Assembly (NCBI RefSeq): GCF_027105095.1
Contig: NZ_CP114278.1
Coordinates: forward strand, 1,364,001-1,428,000
DNA: 64,000 nucleotides
Reading direction: 5' to 3'
Origin: Brevundimonas vesicularis
Lineage (GTDB): Bacteria > Pseudomonadota > Alphaproteobacteria > Caulobacterales > Caulobacteraceae
In this document: in pieces, positions 53,156 through 62,453 of the stretch
How the letters are laid out: each line of letters begins with the position of its first letter
Position numbering within the stretch: the first letter of the stretch is position 1
Translations under genes and position numbers: made by a program
Notes under the pieces: generated by a model
Databases searched by the model: none
Told to the model about the DNA's origin: nothing
What the model saw: the letters and a program-made list of their open reading frames with translations, nothing else

Positions 53156-54366
53156 CTGACGCCTATCTGCACGGTGTTGAAGTCGTCGAGCTGGCGACTG
53201 CGAACCGTTCGATCACCACGCCGTCCACCGCCGTCATCGGCCTGGTCGGCACCGCGCCCTTCGCCGATCCGGTCGCCTTCCCGCTGGATCGTCCGGTCTT
53301 GATCACCAGCGCCACCCAGGCGGCTGGTTTGACCAAGACGATGCCGGCGAACGCCGCCCTGGACGCGGAAGGCACCCTGCCGATCGCCATCCAGGCCATC
53401 TACGACCAGACGCGGACGCCCATCGTGGTCGTGCGCGTGGCGGCCGACGCCACCCCGGCCGCCCAACAGGTTCTGGTCGTGGGCGCCGCCGCGACCAAGA
53501 CCGGCGTCTATGCCCTGCTGGCCGCGAAGTCCGAGACCGGGTTCCAGCCCAAGATCCTGATCGCCACCGGCTTCACCCACCAGCAGACGGGCGGGGCGGC
53601 TAACCCGGTCGTCATGGCGCTGAAGGGCATCGCCGAAAAGCTGCGCGCCTGTGTCGTGACGGACGGGCCCAGCGACACCGACGCCCATGCGGTGTCCAAG
53701 GCCGCCCTGGAAGCCGGCGAACGGATCTACCCCGTCGATCCGACCGTGGGCGTCCTGGCGCGCACGGGCGCCATCGTCCAGCGCCCGGCCTCGGCGCATG
53801 TCGCGGGCGTCATCGCCCTGTCGGACCAGGAGCGCGGCTTCTGGTGGTCGCCGTCCAACCGCACCCTGAACGGGGTGGTCTCCATCGGCCGCCCGATCGA
53901 GTTCAGCCGTTCGGACGCCACCGCCAGTTCCAACATCCTGAACGAAGCCGGCGTGGCGGTGATCGTCAATGACGACGGCTTCCGCCTGGTCGGCAACCGG
54001 ACCCCGCCCAACGACGGCGAATACGAGTTCCTGGCCCAGCGCCGTTGCATGGACATGGTCTTCGACGCGATCGAGGGGTCGTTCCGATGGGCGCAGGACC
54101 GGCCGTTCAGCGCCAACCTGCTGGACGACATCGCCGGCGAGCTGGAAGCCTATCAGCGCAGCCTCAAGGCGCGGGGCGCCCAGCTCGGCGGCCGGGTCTG
54201 GATCGACCCCGAGCTGAACACCGAGGCGACGTTCCGGTCGGGCCGCCTCTACGTGAACCTGGACGGCGAGGCGCCCGCCCCGCTGGACCGCCTGACCTTC
54301 CTGTTCCAGCGCGAGACCGGCTACTACGCCGAACTGGTCTCCAGCGCTGGCGCGCAAGCCGCTTAA
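53152..54366 (+). CDS. contractile tail sheath protein (P2 gpFI-like)
   Basis: 404 residues. The start YLHGVEVVELATANRSITTPSTAVIGLVGTAP and the segment FWWSPSNRTLNGVVSIGRPIEF with VRVAADATP are the P2-type sheath family. The C-terminal RRCMDMVFDAIEGSFRWAQDRPFSANLLDDI helix pair polymerises in contractile sheaths. First complete gene of the tail cassette and overlapped by the upstream fragment. It marks the prophage as a myovirus despite Mu-like early and head genes. Confidence 0.93.
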   Translation: MTDAYLHGVEVVELATANRSITTPSTAVIGLVGTAPFADPVAFPLDRPVLITSATQAAGLTKTMPANAALDAEGTLPIAIQAIYDQTRTPIVVVRVAADATPAAQQVLVVGAAATKTGVYALLAAKSETGFQPKILIATGFTHQQTGGAANPVVMALKGIAEKLRACVVTDGPSDTDAHAVSKAALEAGERIYPVDPTVGVLARTGAIVQRPASAHVAGVIALSDQERGFWWSPSNRTLNGVVSIGRPIEFSRSDATASSNILNEAGVAVIVNDDGFRLVGNRTPPNDGEYEFLAQRRCMDMVFDAIEGSFRWAQDRPFSANLLDDIAGELEAYQRSLKARGAQLGGRVWIDPELNTEATFRSGRLYVNLDGEAPAPLDRLTFLFQRETGYYAELVSSAGAQAA

Positions 54367-54379
54367 GGAGACCTGACCC

Positions 54380-54883
54380 ATGCGAGCACTACCCCGGTCC
54401 ATCAAGGGCTACACCGCCTTCATCGACGGCTTCGGCATGATCGGCCTGACCACGGGCGGCAAGCTGCCCCCGATCAAGGCCAAGACCGAAGCCTATCGCG
54501 ACGGCGGCATGGACGGCGAGGACGAGCTGGAATTCGGCATCGAGAAGCTGGAAGCCGAGCTGACCTTCGCCGAGCTGAACCCGCGCGTCCTGAAGGCCGT
54601 GCTGACCCGCAACACCCCGATCACCCTGCGCGGGTCGATGGAAGGCGAAGGCGCCGCGTCCGCCGTGCCGGTCATCGGTCAGTTCCGTGGCCTGGTCACG
54701 AGCGCCGATCCCGGCGAGTGGGGCGATCCCAAGAAGGCCGAGGTCAAGCTGGCCCTGACGCCCAACTATTATCGCCTGCGCATCGGCGGCGAGGAAATCT
54801 ACGAAATCGACCTGCTGAACGGCATCCGCCGCATCGGCGGCACGGACCAGTTGGCGCCGCGTCGCGCGGCCCTGGGCGCCTAA
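54380..54883 (+). CDS. tail tube protein (P2 gpFII-like)
   Basis: 167 residues, family size 165-175. FIDGFGMIGLTTGGKLPPIK at the start and GEWGDPKKAEVKLALTPNYYRLRIGGEEIYEIDLLN at the end are typical of FII tube proteins. It follows the sheath by 13 bp with AAGGAGA. The hexameric tube it forms lies inside the sheath. Confidence 0.92.
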   Translation: MRALPRSIKGYTAFIDGFGMIGLTTGGKLPPIKAKTEAYRDGGMDGEDELEFGIEKLEAELTFAELNPRVLKAVLTRNTPITLRGSMEGEGAASAVPVIGQFRGLVTSADPGEWGDPKKAEVKLALTPNYYRLRIGGEEIYEIDLLNGIRRIGGTDQLAPRRAALGA

Positions 54884-54890
54884 GGAGGGC

Positions 54891-55148
54891 ATGATGATCG
54901 ATCCGAACAAGACCTTCGAACTGGAGTTCCCGGTTTCCTTCCGGGGCGAGACCGTCACGTCATTGACCCTGCGCCGGCCGAAGGGCCGGGAAATCCGCGC
55001 CATGCAGAACGGCAAGGGGTCCGCCATCGATCGCAGCTTCGAGATGATGGCGACGCTGGCGGAACGCGAAGTCGATCTGATCGACGATCTGGATGCGGCC
55101 GACATCAAGAAGATCGACGCCTGGCTGAACGAAATCGTGGGGGAGTGA
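54891..55148 (+). CDS. tail assembly chaperone (P2 gpE-like)
   Basis: 85 residues with FELEFPVSFRGETVTSLTLRRPKGREIRAM, the common start of gpE/gp41-type chaperones. AAGGAGG lies upstream of the tandem ATG codons. The stop overlaps the next small frame by 1 base (TGATG), the location of the P2 gpE/gpE+E' arrangement in which a -1 frameshift makes the longer chaperone. Confidence 0.85.
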   Translation: MMIDPNKTFELEFPVSFRGETVTSLTLRRPKGREIRAMQNGKGSAIDRSFEMMATLAEREVDLIDDLDAADIKKIDAWLNEIVGE

Positions 55149-55312
55149 TGGACGGCGGGCGTCTGGAGGCGATGCAGGAGGTCATCGCCTTCGCCTATGG
55201 CTGGACGCCCGACGTTCTCGACAACCTCACACTCGACCAGCTCGACACCTGGCGGGCGCGGGCCAAGGAGCGGATCGACTTCATGGCTCGCGCCCGCTGC
55301 GCCTTCGGATAG
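55148..55312 (+). CDS. small tail protein, GpE+E' equivalent
   Basis: 54 residues: AMQEVIAFAYGWTPDVLDNLTLDQLDTWRARAKERI. This is the short P2-GpE-like domain (WPPxxLxxLxxxELxxWRxxA pattern). Located between the chaperone and the tape measure and made either by reinitiation at the TGATG or by frameshifting. No obvious slippery heptamer was identified. Confidence 0.75.
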   Translation: MDGGRLEAMQEVIAFAYGWTPDVLDNLTLDQLDTWRARAKERIDFMARARCAFG

Positions 55313-55315
55313 ACC

Positions 55316-57898
55316 ATGAAGAACCTCGTCGCCGCCCTGACCCTGCGCTTCGTCGATCGGCTTTCCGGCCCGTCGCGCGGCGCGGTCTCGGCCATTGGTC
55401 AGTTGAACCGCGCCCAGGATATGGGCAAGGCGGCGTCCAAACAGTGGAGCGCCGGGCTGGAACAGCTCGACGAAAAGCTGAACCGGCTGGCGTCAGCTTC
55501 GCTGATCACGGATGGGATCGGCCGGGCGGGCCAAGCCATGATCCGCCCCCTGCGCGCCGGGGTCGCGGCGGCGGCTGAGTTTGGTCAAGGCATGACCGGC
55601 ATCGGCATCACAGCCGAGATGACTGATCGGCAACTTCAGCCCATGCGAAAAACGATCCTCGATACGGCGGCCGAACTCGGCGCGCTGCCGGCGACGGTTC
55701 AGTCCGCCTTCTCCTCGGTGCTTGCGGAAGGCGTTTACAAAACCGAGGCGGACCTCACTCGTGCGGGTCGTTCAGTCGCGAAGTTCCAGGCCCTCGCGGC
55801 GACAATGAAAGACCCGATATCAGGCGATGAGGCCGGTGGCCTTTCCGCCGGTCTCGCCCGATCCTTCAACGTCTCGGCCGACCGTCTCGACCAAGCCAAC
55901 GCTATGTTGAACCTTGCGTCCAAAAGAGGTGGCGTGGGCATCGGCGTTGCCGCGCGATTCCTCCCAGCGCAAGCGGCGTCCATGCGCGGGATGGGCGGTA
56001 ACAGCGAACGAGGTCTGGCTGATCTGATGGCTGCAACGCAGGTCGCGAAAAGCGCTGCGGGGGGCAGCGAACAGGCTGCTAACAACCTGTCCAACCTGCT
56101 GGGAGCTTTGACCTCGCCCGAGACGCTTCGCAACTTCTCCAAGATGGGCGTCAACCTCGAAAGGGAAATCAAAGCAGGGCTTCAGCGCGGCATTTCGCCG
56201 TTGGAAACGGCGGCGGTCGTCACGAACCGCCTTACCAAGGGCGGCGATCAGTATCGACTTGGTGAGCTGTTCGGCGACCGCCAAGCCCGCGAGGGCATGA
56301 TGGCCCTCGTCCAGGATTTGAAGGGCTTCCAGAAGATCAGCACCGATCTGCGTGGTGATGGTGTGCTCCAAGCCTATTACGCCGACCTCGAACGGGCCAT
56401 GCAGGGACCGGCCGCGAGCTTCGGTCGCTACGCCTCGGGCATGGCGCGCCTGGGCATCGCCACCGGGACCATCCTGGCGCCCGCTGTCGGCGCGGCGGCC
56501 GACGCCCTGACGCGCATCGCTTCGTGGATGTCGAACGCCAGCGAGAAGGGCGGCCTGCTGGCCAAGGCGGCCGTCTGGGCCTTCGCCGGCCTGGCGGCCT
56601 TCGCGGTTGGAGCGGGCGCGGTCGGCCATGCCGTCGTCGGCATCCTCGGCCCCTTGCTGATCGCCAAAACCCTGATGGGCGGCATGGGCGGCGCGGCGAT
56701 GAAGGCGGGCGCCGCCCAGGTGATCGGAGCCTTTGCTCGGATGCGGATGGCGGCCATCGCGTTCAACCTATCCATGCTGGCCAACCCTGTCGTCCTGGGC
56801 GTCGTCGCGGCCGTCGCAGCCGTGGCCCTGGTCGCCGTCGTGGTCCGCAAATACTGGCAGCCCATCAAGGCCTTCTTCGGCGGCGTTGGTCAGGCCCTGG
56901 GCGAGGCGTTCGGGCCGGCCCTGACCGCCATCGGCGGCGCGCTGCGGCCCTTGAAGCCGCTGTGGGATGCGGTCGCCGGGGCGGTGGGCCGCTTCTTCGG
57001 CTGGATCGGTCGGCTGATGCAGCCGATGCAGGCGACCAAGGGGCAGTTGGACGGCGCGTCCAACGCCGGTCGCAACTTCGGCCGGATGCTGGTTCTGGCC
57101 TTCAACCTGTCGCCGATCGGCATCTTCGCGCGCGGCGTCATGACGGCCTTCCGCTTCATCCAGGGCGCCATGAACTGGCGGCCGATGGAGACGCTGCGCC
57201 AGGCCTGGGCGGGCGTGAACGGCTTCTTCGGCGGCCTGGTCACGCGGTTCAACGGATTCGGCCGGGCGATCATGCAGGGCCTGATCGGCGGCGTTCGCGC
57301 CATGCTGGGCGAGGTCGCCGGCGCCGTGATCGGCGTGGCCAACGGAGCGGTTGCCCGGTTCAAAGGCGTGCTCGGCATCAAGTCCCCCAGCCGGGTCTTC
57401 GCAGCCCTGGGCGGATATACGATGGAAGGCCTGACGCAGGGTCTCGACCAGGGTGCGAAACGGGCGGTCGGAGTGATGACCGTGACGGCCGGCGCCATGA
57501 CCGCCGCGATGGCCGGGGCCGAGGTTCCGCCCCGTCCACTGTTCGGTCCAGCGTTCGAGCCGCCTATGGCGATGGCCTATACAGGGCCTGCCCTCGCCAG
57601 GGCCTTTCCCGGCCTTGTCCCGCCGCCCGCGTCGGTCCCGCCGTCTCGTGATCCTTCGCCCACACAGGTCAATCCGCCGTCGAGCGCCATGCCGGCCGTA
57701 TTGGCCGCCCTGCCGACCGCGCCGGCTGTGGCCTCGGCCGACGCGCGGGGCAGGGCGTCGAACGGCGTCCACATCGACCAGGTTCTGATACAGGTTTCGA
57801 TCCCGGCCGGGGCCGACGCCGCGCGTCAGGGCGGCATGGCGGGCCGCGCGGCGGCCGACAGCTTCCGGGCGCGCCTCTATGACGGATTGAACGGATGA
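55316..57898 (+). CDS. tail tape measure protein
   Basis: 860 residues. Coiled and glycine-rich N-terminal half, hydrophobic transmembrane-like segments in the middle (about 420-520: VWAFAGLAAFAVGAGAVGHAVVGILG, VVLGVVAAVAAVALVAVVV), and a C-terminal region with IKSPSRVFAALGGYTMEGLTQGL, the conserved tape-measure end. Its length would set a tail of roughly 120-130 nm by the usual rule. It follows the E genes and precedes gpU as in P2. No truncation seen. Confidence 0.9.
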   Translation: MKNLVAALTLRFVDRLSGPSRGAVSAIGQLNRAQDMGKAASKQWSAGLEQLDEKLNRLASASLITDGIGRAGQAMIRPLRAGVAAAAEFGQGMTGIGITAEMTDRQLQPMRKTILDTAAELGALPATVQSAFSSVLAEGVYKTEADLTRAGRSVAKFQALAATMKDPISGDEAGGLSAGLARSFNVSADRLDQANAMLNLASKRGGVGIGVAARFLPAQAASMRGMGGNSERGLADLMAATQVAKSAAGGSEQAANNLSNLLGALTSPETLRNFSKMGVNLEREIKAGLQRGISPLETAAVVTNRLTKGGDQYRLGELFGDRQAREGMMALVQDLKGFQKISTDLRGDGVLQAYYADLERAMQGPAASFGRYASGMARLGIATGTILAPAVGAAADALTRIASWMSNASEKGGLLAKAAVWAFAGLAAFAVGAGAVGHAVVGILGPLLIAKTLMGGMGGAAMKAGAAQVIGAFARMRMAAIAFNLSMLANPVVLGVVAAVAAVALVAVVVRKYWQPIKAFFGGVGQALGEAFGPALTAIGGALRPLKPLWDAVAGAVGRFFGWIGRLMQPMQATKGQLDGASNAGRNFGRMLVLAFNLSPIGIFARGVMTAFRFIQGAMNWRPMETLRQAWAGVNGFFGGLVTRFNGFGRAIMQGLIGGVRAMLGEVAGAVIGVANGAVARFKGVLGIKSPSRVFAALGGYTMEGLTQGLDQGAKRAVGVMTVTAGAMTAAMAGAEVPPRPLFGPAFEPPMAMAYTGPALARAFPGLVPPPASVPPSRDPSPTQVNPPSSAMPAVLAALPTAPAVASADARGRASNGVHIDQVLIQVSIPAGADAARQGGMAGRAAADSFRARLYDGLNG

Positions 57899-58287
57899 GC
57901 GAAGTCCTGATGACCCTCGGCGACATCCGCTTCTCGGTGGCGGAAGGGGCCTATCGCTCGCTGAACCGCGAACTGGAGATCATGACGGCGAAGATCGCCC
58001 GCGCCGGTCGCCAGTCGGCGCGTCAGACGCTGGGCCTGGACGAGACCATCGACATCGAAGGCGTCTGCTATCCGGGCCAGCGCCACGCCCGCGACCGGGT
58101 GGACAGCTTCCGCGAGGTCGCCCGCACCCAGAAGCCCCAGATGCTGACGGACGGCACCGGCAAGGTCTGGGGTCTGTTCGTGATCGAGGGCGTCAGCGAG
58201 CGCGGTTCGGAGCTGCTGTCCAACGGCGTGGCCCAGCGCCAGGACTTCCGCATCCGTCTGGGCGCCTATGGCGAGGACGCGGCATGA
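57895..58287 (+). CDS. tail completion/connector protein (P2 gpU-like)
   Basis: 130 residues. MTLGDIRFSVAEGAYRSLNRELE at the start and FVIEGVSERGSELLSNGVAQRQDFRIRL at the end are the gpU signature. It caps the tail tube. It overlaps the tape measure and gpX genes by 4 bp each. Confidence 0.9.
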   Translation: MSEVLMTLGDIRFSVAEGAYRSLNRELEIMTAKIARAGRQSARQTLGLDETIDIEGVCYPGQRHARDRVDSFREVARTQKPQMLTDGTGKVWGLFVIEGVSERGSELLSNGVAQRQDFRIRLGAYGEDAA

Positions 58288-58493
58288 CCAGGACGATGAC
58301 GACCCGACAAGGCGACGTGGTCGATAGGATCGCCCTGGAAGTCTATGGCCGCACGACCGGGGCGACCGAGGCGCTGCTCAACGCCAATCCCCAGCTCGCC
58401 GCCCTGCCGCCCCGACTGCCGGCCGGCGTCGTCGTCGTCCTGCCCGATCTGGCCACGGCCGAGACCAAGCCCACGGTGCGCCTGTGGGACTGA
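58284..58493 (+). CDS. tail protein X (P2 gpX-like, LysM)
   Basis: 69 residues. TRQGDVVDRIALEVYGRTTGATEALLNANPQLA is a LysM-like peptidoglycan-binding motif, as in P2 gpX, which locks the tail fibre/spike end. ATGA overlap with gpU and a 10-bp overlap with gpD. Confidence 0.92.
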   Translation: MTRTMTTRQGDVVDRIALEVYGRTTGATEALLNANPQLAALPPRLPAGVVVVLPDLATAETKPTVRLWD

Positions 58494-59473
58494 GGTCGCT
58501 CCCCGACTTCCGCCTGACGCTCGGCGACGACGATCTGACGGCCGTCGTCCGCGACCGGCTGAAGACCCTGACCGTGACCGACAACAGCGGCGAGGAATCG
58601 GACACGCTGGAGATCGTCATCGACGATCGGGACAACGCCGTCGAAAGCCCGCCGCGCGGCCGGGTGCTTTCCGTGTCGATGGGCTATCGCGACGAGGGCC
58701 TGTTCTACCTCGGCAAGTTCACCGTGGACGAGGTCGAGCCGGAAGGGCCGCCCGACATCATCACCATCCGCGCCAAGGCGGCCGACATGCGCGAGGGACT
58801 GAAGGTCCAGCGCACCCGCGCCTTTCGCAACACCACCATCGGGGCCATCGTGTCGCGGATCGCCGATGAAAACGGTCTCCAGCCCGCCGTTGCGACCGAG
58901 CTGGCCAGCCGTGTGGTCGCCCATCGGGATCAGGCCAACGAAAGCGACCTGCACTTCCTGACGCGGCTGGGCCGCGAGTATGGAGCCGTCGCAGCGCCCA
59001 AGGACGGCAAGCTGGTCTTCGCCCCGGCCGCCACGGGCCTGTCGGCCTCGGGCCAGGCCCTTACCGCCGTGACCCTGGATCGCGCCGATCTGACCCGCTG
59101 GCGCGCCGTTCAGGCCGACCGGGACGAACACGGCAAGGTCCGCGCCCGCTGGCGCAACACCGGCGCCGGTCGGACCCAGTTCGCCGAGGCCGGCAGCGGC
59201 GACCCGGTGAAGACCCTGCGCAACCTCTATCCGAACGAGGCGGCGGCGAAGGCGGCTGCCGAGGCCGAGCTGACCCGGTTGAAGGGTGCGGAGAACGGGG
59301 TGGAGCTGACGATGGACGGCCGGGCGGACATCGTGGCCCAGACGCCCATCATCGTCACAGGCCTGCGCGCCGAGCTGTCGGGCGACTGGATCGTGGAGAC
59401 CGCCGTCCACACCCAGGACTATGAGAGCGGCGGCTTCACCACCGTCCTGACCGGCCGAAGGAAGGCGTCATGA
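58484..59473 (+). CDS. late tail gene protein D (P2 gpD-like)
   Basis: 329 residues from a GTG inside gpX. LPDFRLTLGDDDLTAVVRDRLKTLTVTDN and TLRNLYPNEAAAKAAAEAELTRLKGAE with the final GDWIVETAVHTQDYESGGFTTVLTGR are the gpD hub family. gpD connects tube, baseplate and spike. It is the last recognisable phage gene. The tail fibre, baseplate and right-end genes expected elsewhere are missing. Confidence 0.92.
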   Translation: MGLRSLPDFRLTLGDDDLTAVVRDRLKTLTVTDNSGEESDTLEIVIDDRDNAVESPPRGRVLSVSMGYRDEGLFYLGKFTVDEVEPEGPPDIITIRAKAADMREGLKVQRTRAFRNTTIGAIVSRIADENGLQPAVATELASRVVAHRDQANESDLHFLTRLGREYGAVAAPKDGKLVFAPAATGLSASGQALTAVTLDRADLTRWRAVQADRDEHGKVRARWRNTGAGRTQFAEAGSGDPVKTLRNLYPNEAAAKAAAEAELTRLKGAENGVELTMDGRADIVAQTPIIVTGLRAELSGDWIVETAVHTQDYESGGFTTVLTGRRKAS

Positions 59474-59477
59474 AAAT

Positions 59478-59494
59478 GGGGCCTTTGAAGCCCC
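59478..59494 (+). terminator. short hairpin after gpD, near the prophage end
   Basis: GGGGCCTTTGAAGCCCC: 5-bp GC stem directly after the gpD stop, followed by TTAAA. A weak terminator. The prophage right end should lie between here and about 59590, where the octamer GCGCTACA occurs twice (59514 and 59577), but I cannot locate the attachment end reliably. Confidence 0.4.
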
Positions 59495-59544
59495 TTAAAC
59501 GACCCTCAGAAGGGCGCTACATGCCAATCGCTTTTGCTCCAACT

Positions 59545-60138
59545 TCAAGTGTCCGCATTTCTAAAAACAAATGTCGCGCTACAGTGCTTGTGGGCCCGGA
59601 CCCCCGCGGCCGCCCCCGGCTCTGTCTGGGGGGCCGGATCCCGGGCCGCGCCGGGGCGCTGCGGGCGGCAGGCCGGACACAGACCCTGGCCTTCGAGCGT
59701 GATCCGTTCGATCTCGTAGCCCGCCGCTGTCGCGGCCGCGCCCAGCGACGCCATGCCGGACGAAGGAATCTGGCGACAGAAGCCGCAACAGTCGCACAGA
59801 AGAAAAACCGCAGGCGAACCGAGGCGTTCGGGATCGCAGGCCACATAGGCCTTAAGGCTGGAAAGACGATGAACCAGACCGCGGGTCTCGAGGAACTGCA
59901 GCGCCCGATAGACGGTCGCCGGCGTCGCGACGCGGGCCTCCCGGTGATACGTCGCCACGAGATCATAGGCCTTGGCCGGAGCGCCCGCGACGAGCAGGAG
60001 CTCCAGCACCCTGCGCCGGGGGCGCGTCAGCTTGTCCCCGGCGGCGGCGACGCTGGCGGCGGCTGCGTCCAGGGCGCGTTCCACCTGTGCGGCCGTCGGC
60101 GGCGCGGTCTCCCGGTCATGCGGACAAGGCGAGGTCAT
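59545..60138 (-). CDS. Fur-family zinc regulator (Zur-like)
   Basis: 197 residues from an ATG at 60138 (MTSPCPHD); an ATG at 60207 is possible but lies 9 bp from the zntA promoter. Winged HTH (DKLTRPRRRVLELLLVAGAPAKAYDLVATYHREARVATPATVYRALQFLETRGLVHRL), then the zinc site LCDCCGFCRQ and closing CPACR. The two CxxC pairs are typical of Zur. The C-terminal tail after CPACR is longer than usual and may have been altered by the neighbouring prophage end. Divergent from the P-type ATPase gene. Confidence 0.8.
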   Translation of the reverse strand: MTSPCPHDRETAPPTAAQVERALDAAAASVAAAGDKLTRPRRRVLELLLVAGAPAKAYDLVATYHREARVATPATVYRALQFLETRGLVHRLSSLKAYVACDPERLGSPAVFLLCDCCGFCRQIPSSGMASLGAAATAAGYEIERITLEGQGLCPACRPQRPGAARDPAPQTEPGAAAGVRAHKHCSATFVFRNADT

Positions 60139-60215
60139 CAAGGGGCTGGGCTCGCCTCCGGGGTTCGTCGGACGGCGCTCTCCACTCCAACCGAACGGCG
60201 CGCTCATTTTTTAGC

Positions 60216-60246
60216 TTGCACCTACAGTCGCTGGAGGAGGTAGCCT
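60216..60246 (+). promoter_or_regulatory. MerR-type promoter of zntA
   Basis: TTGCAC (60216-60221), 19-bp spacer, TAGCCT (60241-60246). The spacer has the imperfect dyad ACCTACAG/CTGGAGGaGGT. A 19-bp spacer with a dyad is the hallmark of promoters activated by MerR-family metal sensors (ZntR, CadR, PbrR). No merR-type gene is in the window. Confidence 0.65.
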
Positions 60247-60274
60247 TGCCCTATAGAGATCACAAGGAACAGAC

Positions 60275-62434
60275 ATGACGGCGCAAACTCTCGAAAGCCG
60301 ATACCGGGTCACCGGGATGGATTGCGCCAGCTGCGGCCGCAAGATCGACACGGCGATCCGCAGGCTGCCGGGCGTCGAGGACGTCTCGGTGGCGGTGCAG
60401 ACCGGCGTGCTCAAGATCCGGCATGGCGGAGACCTCGCCGACGAGGCGGTCCTGCAGCAACTGCGCAACCTCGGCTACAGCGGAGAAGCGGCCGCGCCGA
60501 CGTCCGGAGCCGTCGCTGCGGCGGCGGGCCCACCTCCGGCGGCCGCCCGGGCCGGGGGCGCCCCGTGGTGGTGGACCGGCAAGGCCCGCCTCACCGCGCT
60601 CTGCGGCCTGGCGCTGTTGTCCGCCTATGGACTGGGCACGCTGTTCCCCTCCCTGGAACGATACGCCTTCCTCGCCGCCCTGGCCGTGGGGCTCATTCCG
60701 ATCGCGTCGCGCGCTTTTTCGGCGGCGCGCCACGGCACGCCCTTCTCCATCGAAATGCTGATGACCATCGCCGCCGTCGGCGCCGTCTTCATCGGGGCCG
60801 CGGAAGAGGCCGCCGCCGTCGTTTTGCTGTTCCTCGTCGGCGAGATGCTCGAAGGGGTGGCGGCTGGTCGCGCGCGCAAGAGCATCCAGGGGCTCGCCGC
60901 CCTCGTGCCCAAGACCGCCTTCGTCGAGGTGGACGGCGTGACCACGGAGGTCGCCGCCGAGACCGTGGCGGTGGGCGCGATCATCCTCGTCCGGCCCGGA
61001 GACCGCGTTCCGGCGGACGGCGAGATCATCGAGGGCGCGGGAGACCTCGACGACGCCCCGGTGACGGGCGAGAGCGTGCCCAAGCGCAAGGTCGAGGGCG
61101 ATCCTGTGTTCGCCGGCACGATCAACGGCGGCAGCGTCCTGCGAGTGCGCGTGACGGCCTCAGCCTCGGACAACACCATCGCCCGGGTGGTGCGTCTCGT
61201 CGAGGAGGCGCAGGAATCGAAATCGCCGACCGAACGGTTCATCGACCGCTTCTCGAAAATCTACACGCCGGGCGTGCTCGTGTTCGCCGCCCTCGTCGCG
61301 GTCACGCCGCCGCTGCTGTTCGGCGGGACGTGGAGCGAATGGGTCTACAAGGGCCTCGCCGTGCTGCTGATCGGCTGCCCCTGCGCCCTCGTCATCTCCA
61401 CGCCGGCCGCCATCGCCGCCGGCCTGTCGGCGGGGGCCCGGCGCGGCCTGCTCATGAAGGGCGGGGCCGTGCTGGAGACGCTGGGCAAGATCACGGCGAT
61501 CGCCTTCGACAAGACGGGGACCCTGACCGCCGGCAAGCCCGTCGTCACCGACGTCGTCGCCGGAACGCGGGATGCCTCCGCCCTGCTGACCCTAGCGGCC
61601 GCGCTGGAAACGGGATCGAGCCATCCGCTCGCCCTCGCCATCCTCGCCCGAGCTGAGGCGGACAAGATCACGGCGCCGCCGGCCTCGGCCACCCAGGCCA
61701 TTCCGGGGGAGGGCGTGGAAGGCGAGGTCGGCGGCGAACGCATATTCCTCGGCTCGCCGCAGGCCGCGGCCCGACGCGCCCCGATCACGCCGGCCCAGGA
61801 CGCGGCCATCGCCGCCCTGAACGCCGAGGGCAAGACGGTTTCCGTCCTTGTCGTCGGGGATGGCGTCGCCGGGTTCCTCGCCATGCGCGACGAGGCGCGG
61901 CCCGACGCAGTCCAGGGTCTGGCCGACCTGAAGGCGCGGGGCATCCGGACCATCATGCTGACGGGCGACAACCGCCGCACGGCGGAGGCGGTCGCCGCCG
62001 GCCTGGGCATCGAGCCCCGGGCCGAACTGCTGCCGCAGGACAAGCTAGTCATCGTCAAGGCGCTGCAGGCCGAGGGGCTGGTGGTCGCCAAGGTCGGGGA
62101 CGGCATCAACGACGCCCCGGCCCTGGCCCAGGCGGATGTCGGCATCGCCATGGGCGGCGGCACCGACGTGGCCCTGGAGACGGCGGACGCCGCCGTCCTG
62201 CACGGCCGGGTCAGGGACATTCCCGACATGATCGCCTTGTCCCGCGGAGTGATGGGCAATATCGGGGAAAACATCACCATCGCCTTGGGCTTGAAGGCGG
62301 TGTTCCTGGTCACCACCGTGATCGGGGTGACGGGCCTGTGGCCCGCCATCCTCGCTGACACCGGAGCCACGGTCCTGGTCACCGCCAATGCCATGCGCCT
62401 GCTGCGCTGGACGCCGCGTCGTCAACCGTCGTGA
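60275..62434 (+). CDS. zntA: P1B-type Zn/Cd/Pb-exporting ATPase
   Basis: 719 residues. N-terminal HMA domain with MDCASC (15-20), eight membrane helices, CPC ion site in IGCPCALVISTPAAIAAGL, phosphorylation motif DKTGTLT, TGDN and GDGINDAPAL. The CPC context and the C-terminal DTGATVLVTANAMRLL match ZntA/CadA rather than CopA. It exports excess Zn(II), Cd(II) or Pb(II). Located 29 bp downstream of a MerR-type promoter and divergent from the Zur-like gene. Complete, no frameshift. Confidence 0.92.
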   Translation: MTAQTLESRYRVTGMDCASCGRKIDTAIRRLPGVEDVSVAVQTGVLKIRHGGDLADEAVLQQLRNLGYSGEAAAPTSGAVAAAAGPPPAAARAGGAPWWWTGKARLTALCGLALLSAYGLGTLFPSLERYAFLAALAVGLIPIASRAFSAARHGTPFSIEMLMTIAAVGAVFIGAAEEAAAVVLLFLVGEMLEGVAAGRARKSIQGLAALVPKTAFVEVDGVTTEVAAETVAVGAIILVRPGDRVPADGEIIEGAGDLDDAPVTGESVPKRKVEGDPVFAGTINGGSVLRVRVTASASDNTIARVVRLVEEAQESKSPTERFIDRFSKIYTPGVLVFAALVAVTPPLLFGGTWSEWVYKGLAVLLIGCPCALVISTPAAIAAGLSAGARRGLLMKGGAVLETLGKITAIAFDKTGTLTAGKPVVTDVVAGTRDASALLTLAAALETGSSHPLALAILARAEADKITAPPASATQAIPGEGVEGEVGGERIFLGSPQAAARRAPITPAQDAAIAALNAEGKTVSVLVVGDGVAGFLAMRDEARPDAVQGLADLKARGIRTIMLTGDNRRTAEAVAAGLGIEPRAELLPQDKLVIVKALQAEGLVVAKVGDGINDAPALAQADVGIAMGGGTDVALETADAAVLHGRVRDIPDMIALSRGVMGNIGENITIALGLKAVFLVTTVIGVTGLWPAILADTGATVLVTANAMRLLRWTPRRQPS

Positions 62435-62453
62435 CTGCCGGCGGTGCGCCTTC

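Noticed and set aside
53035..54405. 456-codon minus-strand ORF opposite the tail sheath gene
   Set aside because: Antisense shadow of a well-recognised gene. The product is Asp/Gly/Arg-rich without a family pattern and has no ribosome-binding site.
59495..59590. Right attachment end of the Mu-like prophage
   Set aside because: GCGCTACA occurs twice and the region is a plausible end, but the left end is outside the window and no target duplication or transposase-site array can be shown.
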